Made by a program: the position numbers and the translations under genes. A stretch of DNA of 64,000 nt from Prosapia bicincta (lineage: Eukaryota > Arthropoda > Insecta > Hemiptera > Cercopidae), in the NCBI GenBank assembly GCA_036971475.1, contig JBAIZL010000006.1, forward strand, positions 11,251,656 to 11,315,655. The letters run 5' to 3'. Every line of letters begins with the position of its first letter. Position 1 is the stretch's first letter. The notes under the pieces were generated by a model. It did no database searches, had not been told where the DNA came from, and worked only from the letters and a program-made list of their open reading frames with translations. Positions 15,901 through 30,978 of this stretch are shown one piece after another.

Positions 15901-18900
15901 ATATACCTATATTTAAATATACCTATGAAGTCTCCAGTTAGGATAGATTTGGTTGTAATTTTATACATTACTATATACCTATATTTAAATATACCTATGA
16001 AGTCTCCAATTAGAACAGATTTGGTTATAATTTTATACATTACTATATACCTACATTTAAATATACCTATGAAGTCTCCAGTTAGGATAGATTTGGTTGT
16101 AATTTTATACATTACTATATACCTATATTTAAATATACCTATGAAGTCTCCAGTTAGGATAGATTTGGTTATAATTTTATACATTACTATATACCTACAT
16201 TTAAATATACCTATGAAGTCTCCAGTTAGGATAGATTTGGTTGTAATTTTATACATTACTATATACCTACATTTAAATATACCTATGAAGTCTCCAATTA
16301 GAACAGATTTGGTTGTAATTTTATACATTACTATATACCTACATTTAAATATACCTATAAAGTCTCCAATTAGAACAGATTTGGTTATAATTTTATACAT
16401 TACTATATACCTACATTTAAATATACCTATGAAGTCTCCAGTTAGGATAGATTTGGTTGTAATTTTATACATTACTATATACCTATATTTAAATATACCT
16501 ATGAAGTCTCCAGTTAGGATAGATTTGGTTATAATTTTATACATTACTATATACCTATATTTAAATATACCTATGAAGTCTCCAGTTATGATAGATTTGG
16601 TTGTAATTTTATACATTACTATATACCTATATTTAAATATACCTATGAAGTCTCCAATTAGAATAGATTTGGTTGTAATTTTATACATTACTATATACCT
16701 ATATTTAAATATACCTATGAAGTCTCCAATTAGAATAGATTTGGTTGTAATTTTATACATTACTATATACCTATATTTAAATATACCTATGAAGTCTCGA
16801 ATTAGAATAGATTTGGTTGTAATTTTATACATTACTATATACCTATATTTAAATATACCTATGAAGTCTCCAATTAGAATAGATTTGGTTGTAATTTTAT
16901 ACATTACTATATACCTATATTTAAATATACCTATGAAGTCTCCAATTAGAATAGATTTGGTTGTAATTTTATACATTACTATATACCTATATTTAAATAT
17001 ACCTATGAAGTCTCCAATTAGAATAGATTTGGTTGTAATTTTATACATTACTATATACCTATATTTAAATATACCTATGAAGTCTCCAATTAGAATAGAT
17101 TTGGTTGTAATTTTATACATTACTATATACCTATATTTAAATATACCTATGAAGTCTCCAATTAGAATAGATTTGGTTGTAATTTTATACATTACTATAT
17201 ACCTATATTTAAATATACCTATGAAGTCTCCAGTTAGGATAGATTTGGTTGTAATTTTATACATTACTATATACCTATATTTAAATATACCTATGAAGTC
17301 TCCAATTAGAATAGATTTGGTTGTAATTTTATACATTACTATATACCTATATTTAAATATACCTATGAAGTCTCCAATTAGAATAGATTTGGTTGTAATT
17401 TTATACATTACTATATACCTATATTTAAATATACCTATGAAGTCTCCAATTAGAATAGATTTGGTTGTAATTTTATACATTACTATATACCTATATTTAA
17501 ATATACCTATGAAGTCTCCAATTAGAATAGATTTGGTTGTAATTTTATACATTACTATATACCTATATTTAAATATACCTATGAAGTCTCCAATTAGAAT
17601 AGATTTGGTTGTAATTTTATACATTACTATATACCTATATTTAAATATACCTATGAAGTCTCCAATTAGAATAGATTTGGTTGTAATTTTATACATTACT
17701 ATATACCTATATTTAAATATACCTATGAAGTCTCCAGTTAGGATAGATTTGGTTGTAATTTTATACATTACTATATACCTATATTTAAATATACCTATGA
17801 AGTCTCCAATTAGAACAGATTTGGTTATAATTTTATACATTACTATATACCTACATTTAAATATACCTATGAAGTCTCCAGTTAGGATAGATTTGGTTGT
17901 AATTTTATACATTACTATATACCTATATTTAAATATACCTATGAAGTCTCCAATTAGAACAGATTTGGTTATAATTTTATACATTACTATATACCTACAT
18001 TTAAATATACCTATGAAGTCTCCAGTTAGGATAGATTTGGTTGTAATTTTATACATTACTATATACCTATATTTAAATATACCTATGAAGTCTCCAATTA
18101 GAACAGATTTGGTTATAATTTTATACATTACTATATACCTACATTTAAATATACCTATGAAGTCTCCAGTTAGGATAGATTTGGTTGTAATTTTATACAT
18201 TACTATATACCTATATTTAAATATACCTATGAAGTCTCCAATTAGAACAGATTTGGTTATAATTTTATACATTACTATATACCTACATTTAAATATACCT
18301 ATGAAGTCTCCAGTTAGGATAGATTTGGTTATAATTTTATACATTACTATATACCTATATTTAAATATACCTATGAAGTCTCCAGTTAGGATAGATTTGG
18401 TTGTAATTTTATACATTACTATATACCTATATTTAAATATACCTATGAAGTCTCCAATTAGAACAGATTTGGTTATAATTTTATACATTACTATATACCT
18501 ACATTTAAATATACCTATGAAGTCTCCAGTTAGGATAGATTTGGTTGTAATTTTATACATTACTATATACCTATATTTAAATATACCTATGAAGTCTCCA
18601 ATTAGAACAGATTTGGTTATAATTTTATACATTACTATATACCTACATTTAAATATACCTATGAAGTCTCCAGTTAGGATAGATTTGGTTGTAATTTTAT
18701 ACATTACTATATACCTATATTTAAATATACCTATGAAGTCTCCAGTTAGGATAGATTTGGTTATAATTTTATACATTACTATATACCTATATTTAAATAT
18801 ACCTATGAAGTCTCCAGTTAGGATAGATTTGGTTGTAATTTTATACATTACTATATACCTATATTTAAATATACCTATGAAGTCTCCAATTAGAACAGAT

Positions 18901-21716
18901 TTGGTTATAATTTTATACATTACTATATACCTACATTTAAATATACCTATGAAGTCTCCAGTTAGGATAGATTTGGTTGTAATTTTATACATTACTATAT
19001 ACCTATATTTAAATATACCTATGAAGTCTCCAGTTAGGATAGATTTGGTTATAATTTTATACATTACTATATACCTACATTTAAATATACCTATGAAGTC
19101 TCCAGTTAGGATAGATTTGGTTGTAATTTTATACATTACTATATACCTACATTTAAATATACCTATGAAGTCTCCAATTAGAACAGATTTGGTTGTAATT
19201 TTATACATTACTATATACCTACATTTAAATATACCTATAAAGTCTCCAATTAGAACAGATTTGGTTATAATTTTATACATTACTATATACCTACATTTAA
19301 ATATACCTATGAAGTCTCCAGTTAGGATAGATTTGGTTGTAATTTTATACATTACTATATACCTATATTTAAATATACCTATGAAGTCTCCAGTTAGGAT
19401 AGATTTGGTTGTAATTTTATACATTACTATATACCTATATTTAAATATACCTATGAAGTCTCCAATTAGAATAGATTTGGTTGTAATTTTATACATTACT
19501 ATATACCTATATTTAAATATACCTATGAAGTCTCCAATTAGAATAGATTTGGTTGTAATTTTATACATTACTATATACCTATATTTAAATATACCTATGA
19601 AGTCTCCAATTAGAATAGATTTGGTTGTAATTTTATACATTACTATATACCTATATTTAAATATACCTATGAAGTCTCCAATTAGAATAGATTTGGTTGT
19701 AATTTTATACATTACTATATACCTATATTTAAATATACCTATGAAGTCTCCAATTAGAATAGATTTGGTTGTAATTTTATACATTACTATATACCTATAT
19801 TTAAATATACCTATGAAGTCTCCAATTAGAATAGATTTGGTTGTAATTTTATACATTACTATATACCTATATTTAAATATACCTATGAAGTCTCCAGTTA
19901 GGATAGATTTGGTTGTAATTTTATACATTACTATATACCTATATTTAAATATACCTATGAAGTCTCCAATTAGAATAGATTTGGTTGTAATTTTATACAT
20001 TACTATATACCTATATTTAAATATACCTATGAAGTCTCCAATTAGAATAGATTTGGTTGTAATTTTATACATTACTATATACCTATATTTAAATATACCT
20101 ATGAAGTCTCCAATTAGAATAGATTTGGTTGTAATTTTATACATTACTATATACCTATATTTAAATATACCTATGAAGTCTCCAATTAGAATAGATTTGG
20201 TTGTAATTTTATACATTACTATATACCTATATTTAAATATACCTATGAAGTCTCCAATTAGAATAGATTTGGTTGTAATTTTATACATTACTATATACCT
20301 ATATTTAAATATACCTATGAAGTCTCCAATTAGAATAGATTTGGTTGTAATTTTATACATTACTATATACCTATATTTAAATATACCTATGAAGTCTCCA
20401 ATTAGAATAGATTTGGTTGTAATTTTATACATTACTATATACCTATATTTAAATATACCTATGAAGTCTCCAGTTAGGATAGATTTGGTTGTAATTTTAT
20501 ACATTACTATATACCTATATTTAAATATTCCTATGAAGTCTCCAATTAGAATAGATTTGGTTGTAATTTTATACATTACTATATACCTATATTTAAATAT
20601 ACCTATGAAGTCTCCAGTTAGGATAGATTTGGTTGTAATTTTATACATTACTATATACCTATATTTAAATATACCTATGAAGTCTCCAGTTAGGATAGAT
20701 TTGGTTGTAATTTTATACATTACTATATACCTATATTTAAATATACCTATGAAGTCTCCAGTTAGGATAGATTTGGTTGTAATTTTATACATTACTATAT
20801 ACCTATATTTAAATATACCTATGAAGTCTCCAGTTAGGATAGATTTGGTTGTAATTTTATACATTACTATATACCTATATTTAAATATACCTATGAAGTC
20901 TCCAATTAGAATAGATTTGGTTATAATTTTATACATTACTATATACCTATATTTAAATATACCTATGAAGTCTCCAGTTAGGATAGATTTGGTTGTAATT
21001 TTATACATTACTATATACCTACATTTAAATATACCTATGAAGTCTCCAATTAGAATAGATTTGGTTGTAATTTTATACATTACTATATACCTACATTTAA
21101 ATATACCTATGAAGTCTCCAGTTAGGATAGATTTGGTTGTAATTTTATACATTACTATATACCTACATTTAAATATACCTATGAAGTCTCCAGTTAGGAT
21201 AGATTTGGTTGTAATTTTATACATTACTATATACCTACATTTAAATATACCTATGAAGTCTCCAATTAGAATAGATTTGGTTGTAATTTTATACATTACT
21301 ATATACCTACATTTAAATATACCTATGTAGTCTCCAGTTAGGATAGATTTGGTTGTAATTTTATACAACATTACTATATACCTACATTTAAATATACCTA
21401 TGAAGTCTACAATTAGGATAGATTTGGTTATAATTTTATACAACATTACTACATACCTACATTTAAATATACCTATGAAGTCTCCAATTAGAATAGATTT
21501 GGTTATAATTTTATACATTACTATATACCTATATTTAAATATACCTATGAAGTCTCCAATTAGAATAGATTTGGTTGTAATTTTATACATTACTATATAC
21601 CTACATTTAAATATACCTATGAAGTCTCCAGTTAGGATAGATTTGGTTATAATTTTATACATTACTATATACCTACATTTAAATATACCTATGAAGTCTC
21701 CAATTAGAATAGATTT
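9976..21716 (+). repeat. Higher-order block, 11,741 bp, extended version of the preceding block
   Basis: The second and third copies of the TAGTTTAATAC marker are 11,741 bp apart. That is 163 x 72 plus two 3-bp unit expansions (about 21365 and 21440) minus a 1-bp deletion near 10200. The block begins like 5221-9975 and ends like it, but holds extra material in the middle. A private TCTCGAATT unit at about 7795 recurs at about 16797. The private CCTATAAAGTCTCC variant appears three times (about 14483, 16355, 19235), so this block contains further internal duplications. Confidence 0.8.
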
Positions 21717-22482
21717 GGTTATAGTTTAATACATTACTCTATACCTATATTTAAATATACCTATGAAGTCTCCAATTAGAATAGATTTGGTTATAATTTT
21801 ATACATTACTATATACCTACATTTAAATATACCTATGAAGTCTCCAATTAGGATAGATTTGGTTGTAATTTTATACATTACTATATACCTACATTTAAAT
21901 ATACCTATGAAGTCTCCAGTTAGGATAGATTTGGTTATAATTTTATACATTACTATATACCTACATTTAAATATACCTATGAAGTCTCCAATTAGGATAG
22001 ATTTGGTTGTAATTTTATACATTACTATATACCTACATTTAAATATACCTATGAAGTCTCCAGTTAGGATAGATTTGGTTATAATTTTATACATTACTAT
22101 ATACCTACATTTAAATATACCTATGAAGTCTCCAGTTAGGATAGATTTGGTTGTAATTTTATACATTACTATATACCTACATTTAAATATACCTATGAAG
22201 TCTCCAGTTAGGATAGATTTGGTTGTAATTTTATACATTACTATATACCTATATTTAAATATACCTATGAAGTCTCCAGTTAGGATAGATTTGGTTATAA
22301 TTTTATACATTACTATATACCTACATTTAAATATACCTATGAAGTCTCCAGTTAGGATAGATTTGGTTGTAATTTTATACATTACTATATACCTACATTT
22401 AAATATACCTATGAAGTCTCCAGTTAGGATAGATTTGGTTGTAATTTTATACATTACTATATACCTATATTTAAATATACCT

Positions 22483-25400
22483 ATGAGGTCTCCAGTTAGG
22501 ATAGATTTGGTTGTAATTTTATACATTACTATATACCTACATTTAAATATACCTATGAAGTCTCCAGTTAGGATAGATTTGGTTGTAATTTTATACATTA
22601 CTATATACCTACATTTAAATATACCTATGAAGTCTCCAATTAGAACAGATTTGGTTATAATTTTATACATTACTATATACCTACATTTAAATATACCTAT
22701 GAAGTCTCCAGTTAGGATAGATTTGGTTATAATTTTATACATTACTATATACCTACATTTAAATATACCTATGAAGTCTCCAATTAGAACAGATTTGGTT
22801 ATAATTTTATACATTACTATATACCTACATTTAAATATACCTATGAAGTCTCCAGTTAGGATAGATTTGGTTGTAATTTTATACATTACTATATACCTAC
22901 ATTTAAATATACCTATGAAGTCTCCAGTTAGGATAGATTTGGTTGTAATTTTATACATTACTATATACCTACATTTAAATATACCTATGAAGTCTCCAGT
23001 TAGGATAGATTTGGTTGTAATTTTATACATTACTATATACCTATATTTAAATATACCTATGAAGTCTCCAATTAGAACAGATTTGGTTATAATTTTATAC
23101 ATTACTATATACCTACATTTAAATATACCTATGAAGTCTCCAGTTAGGATAGATTTGGTTGTAATTTTATACATTACTATATACCTATATTTAAATATAC
23201 CTATGAAGTCTCCAGTTAGGATAGATTTGGTTGTAATTTTATACATTACTATATACCTATATTTAAATATACCTATGAAGTCTCCAGTTAGGATAGATTT
23301 GGTTGTAATTTTATACATTACTATATACCTATATTTAAATATACCTATGAAGTCTCCAATTAGAACAGATTTGGTTATAATTTTATACATTACTATATAC
23401 CTACATTTAAATATACCTATGAAGTCTCCAGTTAGGATAGATTTGGTTGTAATTTTATACATTACTATATACCTATATTTAAATATACCTATGAAGTCTC
23501 CAATTAGAACAGATTTGGTTATAATTTTATACATTACTATATACCTACATTTAAATATACCTATGAAGTCTCCAGTTAGGATAGATTTGGTTGTAATTTT
23601 ATACATTACTATATACCTATATTTAAATATACCTATGAAGTCTCCAATTAGAACAGATTTGGTTATAATTTTATACATTACTATATACCTACATTTAAAT
23701 ATACCTATGAAGTCTCCAGTTAGGATAGATTTGGTTGTAATTTTATACATTACTATATACCTACATTTAAATATACCTATGAAGTCTCCAATTAGAACAG
23801 ATTTGGTTATAATTTTATACATTACTATATACCTACATTTAAATATACCTATGAAGTCTCCAGTTAGGATAGATTTGGTTGTAATTTTATACATTACTAT
23901 ATACCTACATTTAAATATACCTATGAAGTCTCCAGTTAGGATAGATTTGGTTGTAATTTTATACATTACTATATACCTACATTTAAATATACCTATGAAG
24001 TCTCCAGTTAGGATAGATTTGGTTGTAATTTTATACATTACTATATACCTATATTTAAATATACCTATGAAGTCTCCAATTAGAACAGATTTGGTTATAA
24101 TTTTATACATTACTATATACCTACATTTGAATATACCTATGAAGTCTCCAGTTAGGATAGATTTGGTTGTAACTTTATACATTACTATATACCTATATTT
24201 AAATATACCTATGAAGTCTCCAGTTAGGATAGATTTGGTTGTAATTTTATACATTACTATATACCTATATTTAAATATACCTATGAAGTCTCCAGTTAGG
24301 ATAGATTTGGTTGTAATTTTATACATTACTATATACCTATATTTAAATATACCTATGAAGTCTCCAATTAGAACAGATTTGGTTATAATTTTATACATTA
24401 CTATATACCTACATTTAAATATACCTATGAAGTCTCCAGTTAGGATAGATTTGGTTGTAATTTTATACATTACTATATACCTATATTTAAATATACCTAT
24501 GAAGTCTCCAATTAGAACAGATTTGGTTATAATTTTATACATTACTATATACCTACATTTAAATATACCTATGAAGTCTCCAGTTAGGATAGATTTGGTT
24601 GTAATTTTATACATTACTATATACCTATATTTAAATATACCTATGAAGTCTCCAATTAGAACAGATTTGGTTATAATTTTATACATTACTATATACCTAC
24701 ATTTAAATATACCTATGAAGTCTCCAGTTAGGATAGATTTGGTTGTAATTTTATACATTACTATATACCTATATTTAAATATACCTATGAAGTCTCCAAT
24801 TAGAACAGATTTGGTTATAATTTTATACATTACTATATACCTACATTTAAATATACCTATGAAGTCTCCAGTTAGGATAGATTTGGTTGTAATTTTATAC
24901 ATTACTATATACCTATATTTAAATATACCTATGAAGTCTCCAATTAGAACAGATTTGGTTATAATTTTATACATTACTATATACCTACATTTAAATATAC
25001 CTATGAAGTCTCCAGTTAGGATAGATTTGGTTATAATTTTATACATTACTATATACCTATATTTAAATATACCTATGAAGTCTCCAGTTAGGATAGATTT
25101 GGTTGTAATTTTATACATTACTATATACCTATATTTAAATATACCTATGAAGTCTCCAATTAGAACAGATTTGGTTATAATTTTATACATTACTATATAC
25201 CTACATTTAAATATACCTATGAAGTCTCCAGTTAGGATAGATTTGGTTGTAATTTTATACATTACTATATACCTACATTTAAATATACCTATGAAGTCTC
25301 CAGTTAGGATAGATTTGGTTGTAATTTTATACATTACTATATACCTACATTTAAATATACCTATGAAGTCTCCAGTTAGGATAGATTTGGTTGTAATTTT

Positions 25401-28400
25401 ATACATTACTATATACCTATATTTAAATATACCTATGAAGTCTCCAATTAGAACAGATTTGGTTATAATTTTATACATTACTATATACCTACATTTAAAT
25501 ATACCTATGAAGTCTCCAGTTAGGATAGATTTGGTTGTAATTTTATACATTACTATATACCTATATTTAAATATACCTATGAAGTCTCCAGTTAGGATAG
25601 ATTTGGTTGTAATTTTATACATTACTATATACCTATATTTAAATATACCTATGAAGTCTCCAGTTAGGATAGATTTGGTTGTAATTTTATACATTACTAT
25701 ATACCTATATTTAAATATACCTATGAAGTCTCCAATTAGAACAGATTTGGTTATAATTTTATACATTACTATATACCTACATTTAAATATACCTATGAAG
25801 TCTCCAGTTAGGATAGATTTGGTTGTAATTTTATACATTACTATATACCTACATTTAAATATACCTATGAAGTCTCCAGTTAGGATAGATTTGGTTATAA
25901 TTTTATACATTACTATATACCTACATTTAAATATACCTATGAAGTCTCCAGTTAGGATAGATTTGGTTGTAATTTTATACATTACTATATACCTACATTT
26001 AAATATACCTATGAAGTCTCCAATTAGAACAGATTTGGTTGTAATTTTATACATTACTATATACCTACATTTAAATATACCTATAAAGTCTGCAATTAGA
26101 ACAGATTTGGTTATAATTTTATACATTACTATATACCTACATTTAAATATACCTATGAAGTCTCCAGTTAGGATAGATTTGGTTGTAATTTTATACATTA
26201 CTATATACCTATATTTAAATATACCTATGAAGTCTCCAGTTAGGATAGATTTGGTTATAATTTTATACATTACTATATACCTATATTTAAATATACCTAT
26301 GAAGTCTCCAGTTATGATAGATTTGGTTGTAATTTTATACATTACTATATACCTATATTTAAATATACCTATGAAGTCTCCAGTTAGGATAGATTTGGTT
26401 GTAATTTTATACATTACTATATACCTACATTTAAATATACCTATGAAGTCTCCAATTAGAACAGATTTGTATATAATTTTATACATTACTATATACCTAC
26501 ATTTAAATATACCTATGAAGTCTCCAGTTAGGATAGATTTGGTTGTAATTTTATACATTACTATATACCTACATTTAAATATACCTATGAAGTCTCCAAT
26601 TAGAACAGATTTGGTTATAATTTTATACATTACTATATACCTACATTTAAATATACCTATGAAGTCTCCAGTTAGGATAGATTTGGTTGTAATTTTATAC
26701 ATTACTATATACCTACATTTAAATATACCTATGAAGTCTCCAGTTAGGATAGATTTGGTTGTAATTTTATACATTACTATATACCTATATTTAAATATAC
26801 CTATGAAGTCTCCAGTTAGGATAGATTTGGTTGTAATTTTATACATTACTATATACCTATATTTAAATATACCTATGAAGTCTCCAATTAGAACAGATTT
26901 GGTTATAATTTTATACATTACTATATACCTACATTTAAATATACCTATGAAGTCTCCAGTTAGGATAGATTTGGTTGTAATTTTATACATTACTATATAC
27001 CTATATTTAAATATACCTATGAAGTCTCCAATTAGAACAGATTTGGATATAATTTTATACATTACTATATACCTACATTTAAATATACCTATGAAGTCTC
27101 CAGTTAGGATAGATTTCTTTGTAATTTTATACATTACTATATACCTATATTTAAATATACCTATGAAGTCTCCAATTAGAACAGATTTGGTTATAATTTT
27201 ATACATTACTATATACCTACATTTAAATATACCTATGAAGTCTCCAGTTAGGATAGATTTGGTTGTAATTTTATACATTACTATATACCTATATTTAAAT
27301 ATACCTATGAAGTCTCCAATTAGAACAGATTTGGTTATAATTTTATACATTACTATATACCTACATTTAAATATACCTATGAAGTCTCCAGTTAGGATAG
27401 ATTTGGTTATAATTTTATACATTACTATATACCTATATTTAAATATACCTATGACGTCTCCAGTTAGGATAGATTTGGTTGTAATTTTATACATTACTAT
27501 ATACCTATATTTAAATATACCTATGAAGTCTCCAATTAGAACAGATTTGGTTATAATTTTATACATTACTATATACCTACATTTAAATATACCTATGAAG
27601 TCTCCAGTTAGGATAGATTTGGTTGTAATTTTATACATTACTATATACCTATATTTAAATATACCTATGAAGTCTCCAATTAGAACAGATTTGGTTATAA
27701 TTTTATACATTACTATATACCTACATTTAAATATACCTATGAAGTCTCCAGTTAGGATAGATTTGGTTGTAATTTTATACATTACTATATACCTATATTT
27801 AAATATACCTATGAAGTCTCCAATTAGAATAGATTTGGTTGTAATTTTATACATTACTATATACCTATATTTAAATATACCTATGAAGTCTCCAGTTAGG
27901 ATAGATTTGGTTATAATTTTATACATTACTATATACCTATATTTAAATATACCTATGAAGTCTCCAGTTAGGATAGATTTGGTTGTAATTTTATACATTA
28001 CTATATACCTATATTTAAATATACCTATGAAGTCTCCAATTAGAATAGATTTGGTTATAATTTTATACATTACTATATACCTATATTTAAATATACCTAT
28101 GAAGTCTCCAGTTAGGATAGATTTGGTTGTAATTTTATACATTACTATATACCTATATTTAAATATACCTATGAAGTCTCCAATTAGAATAGATTTGGTT
28201 ATAATTTTATACATTACTATATACCTATATTTAAATATACCTATGAAGTCTCCAGTTAGGATAGATTTGGTTGTAATTTTATACATTACTATATACCTAC
28301 ATTTAAATATACCTATGAAGTCTCCAATTAGAATAGATTTGGTTATAATTTTATACATTACTATATACCTATATTTAAATATACCTATGAAGTCTCCAGT

Positions 28401-30978
28401 TAGGATAGATTTGGTTGTAATTTTATACATTACTATATACCTATATTTAAATATACCTATGAAGTCTCCAGTTAGGATAGATTTGGTTGTAATTTTATAC
28501 ATTACTATATACCTATATTTAAATATACCTATGAAGTCTCCAGTTAGGATAGATTTGGTTGTAATTTTATACATTACTATATACCTATATTTAAATATAC
28601 CTATGAAGTCTCCAGTTAGGATAGATTTGGTTGTAACTTTATACATTACTATATACCTATATTTAAATATACCTATGAAGTCTCCAATTAGAATAGATTT
28701 GGTTGTAATTTTATACATTACTATATACCTATATTTAAATATACCTATGAAGTCTCCAGTTAGGATAGATTTGGTTGTAATTTTATACATTACTATATAC
28801 CTATATTTAAATATACCTATGAAGTCTCCAGTTAGGATAGATTTGGTTGTAATTTTATACATTACTATATACCTATATTTAAATATACCTATGAAGTCTC
28901 CAGTTAGGATAGATTTGGTTGTAATTTTATACATTACTATATACCTATATTTAAATATACCTATGAAGTCTCCAGTTAGGATAGATTTGGTTGTAATTTT
29001 ATACATTACTATATACCTATATTTAAATATACCTATGAAGTCTCCAGTTAGGATAGATTTGGTTGTAATTTTATACATTACTATATACCTATATTTAAAT
29101 ATACCTATGAAGTCTCCAGTTAGGATAGATTTGGTTGTAACTTTATACATTACTATATACCTATATTTAAATATACCTATGAAGTCTCCAATTAGAATAG
29201 ATTTGGTTGTAATTTTATACATTACTATATACCTATATTTAAATATACCTATGAAGTCTCCAGTTAGGATAGATTTGGTTGTAGTTTTATACATTACTAT
29301 ATACCTATATTTAAATATACCTATGAAGTCTCCAATTAGAATAGATTTGGTTGTAATTTTATACATTACTATATACCTATATTTAAATATACCTATGAAG
29401 TCTCCAATTAGAATAGATTTGGTTATAATTTTATACATTACTATATACCTATATTTAAATATACCTATGAAGTCTCCAATTAGGATAGATTTGGTTGTAA
29501 TTTTATACATTACTATATACCTATATTTAAATATACCTATGAAGTCTCCAGTTAGGATAGATTTGGTTGTAATTTTATACATTACTATATACCTATATTT
29601 AAATATACCTATGAAGTCTCCAATTAGAATAGATTTGGTTATAATTTTATACATTACTATATACCTATATTTAAATATACCTATGAAGTCTCCAATTAGG
29701 ATAGATTTGGTTGTAATTTTATACATTACTATATACCTATATTTAAATATACCTATGAAGTCTCCAATTAGGATAGATTTGGTTGTAATTTTATACATTA
29801 CTATATACCTATATTTAAATATACCTATGAAGTCTCCAATTAGGATAGATTTGGTTGTAATTTTATACATTACTATATACCTATATTTAAATATACCTAT
29901 GAAGTCTCCAATTAGGATAGATTTGGTTGTAATTTTATACATTACTATATACCTATATTTAAATATACCTATGAAGTCTCCAATTAGAATAGATTTGGTT
30001 ATAATTTTATACATTACTATATACCTATATTTAAATATACCTATGAAGTCTCCAATTAGGATAGATTTGGTTATAATTTTATACATTACTATATACCTAT
30101 ATTTAAATATACCTATGAAGTCTCCAATTAGAACAGATTTGGTTATAATTTTATACATTACTATATACCTATATTTAAATATACCTATGAAGTCTCCAGT
30201 TAGGATAGATTTGGTTGTAATTTTATACATTACTATATACCTATATTTAAATATACCTATGAAGTCTCCAGTTAGGATAGATTTGGTTGTAATTTTATAC
30301 ATTACTATATACCTACATTTAAATATACCTATGAAGTCTCCAATTAGAATAGATTTGGTTATAATTTTATACATTACTATATACCTATATTTAAATATAC
30401 CTATGAAGTCTCCAGTTAGGATAGATTTGGTTGTAATTTTATACATTACTATATACCTATATTTAAATATACCTATGAAGTCTCCAGTTAGGATAGATTT
30501 GGTTGTAATTTTATACATTACTATATACCTATATTTAAATATACCTATGAAGTCTCCAGTTAGGATAGATTTGGTTGTAATTTTATACATTACTATATAC
30601 CTATATTTAAATATACCTATGAAGTCTCCAGTTAGGATAGATTTGGTTGTAATTTTATACATTACTATATACCTATATTTAAATATACCTATGAAGTCTC
30701 CAATTAGAACAGATTTGGATATAATTTTATACATTACTATATACCTACATTTAAATATACCTATGAAGTCTCCAGTTAGGATAGATTTCTTTGTAATTTT
30801 ATACATTACTATATACCTATATTTAAATATACCTATGAAGTCTCCAATTAGAACAGATTTGGTTATAATTTTATACATTACTATATACCTACATTTAAAT
30901 ATACCTATGAAGTCTCCAGTTAGGATAGATTTGGTTGTAATTTTATACATTACTATATACCTATATTTAAATATACCT
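22483..30978 (+). repeat. 8.5-kb higher-order block, copy A
   Basis: A private ATGAGGTCTCC unit at 22483 recurs at 30979, exactly 8,496 bp (118 x 72) away. Further private markers keep the same offset, such as ACAGATTTGTATATA at 26461 and 34957, and CCTATAAAGTCTGC at about 26083 and 34579. Later markers (AGATTTCTTT at 27111 and 35679; ATGACGTCTC at 27451 and 36019) are offset by 8,568 bp (119 x 72). One unit has therefore been gained in copy B between about 34960 and 35680. Confidence 0.88.
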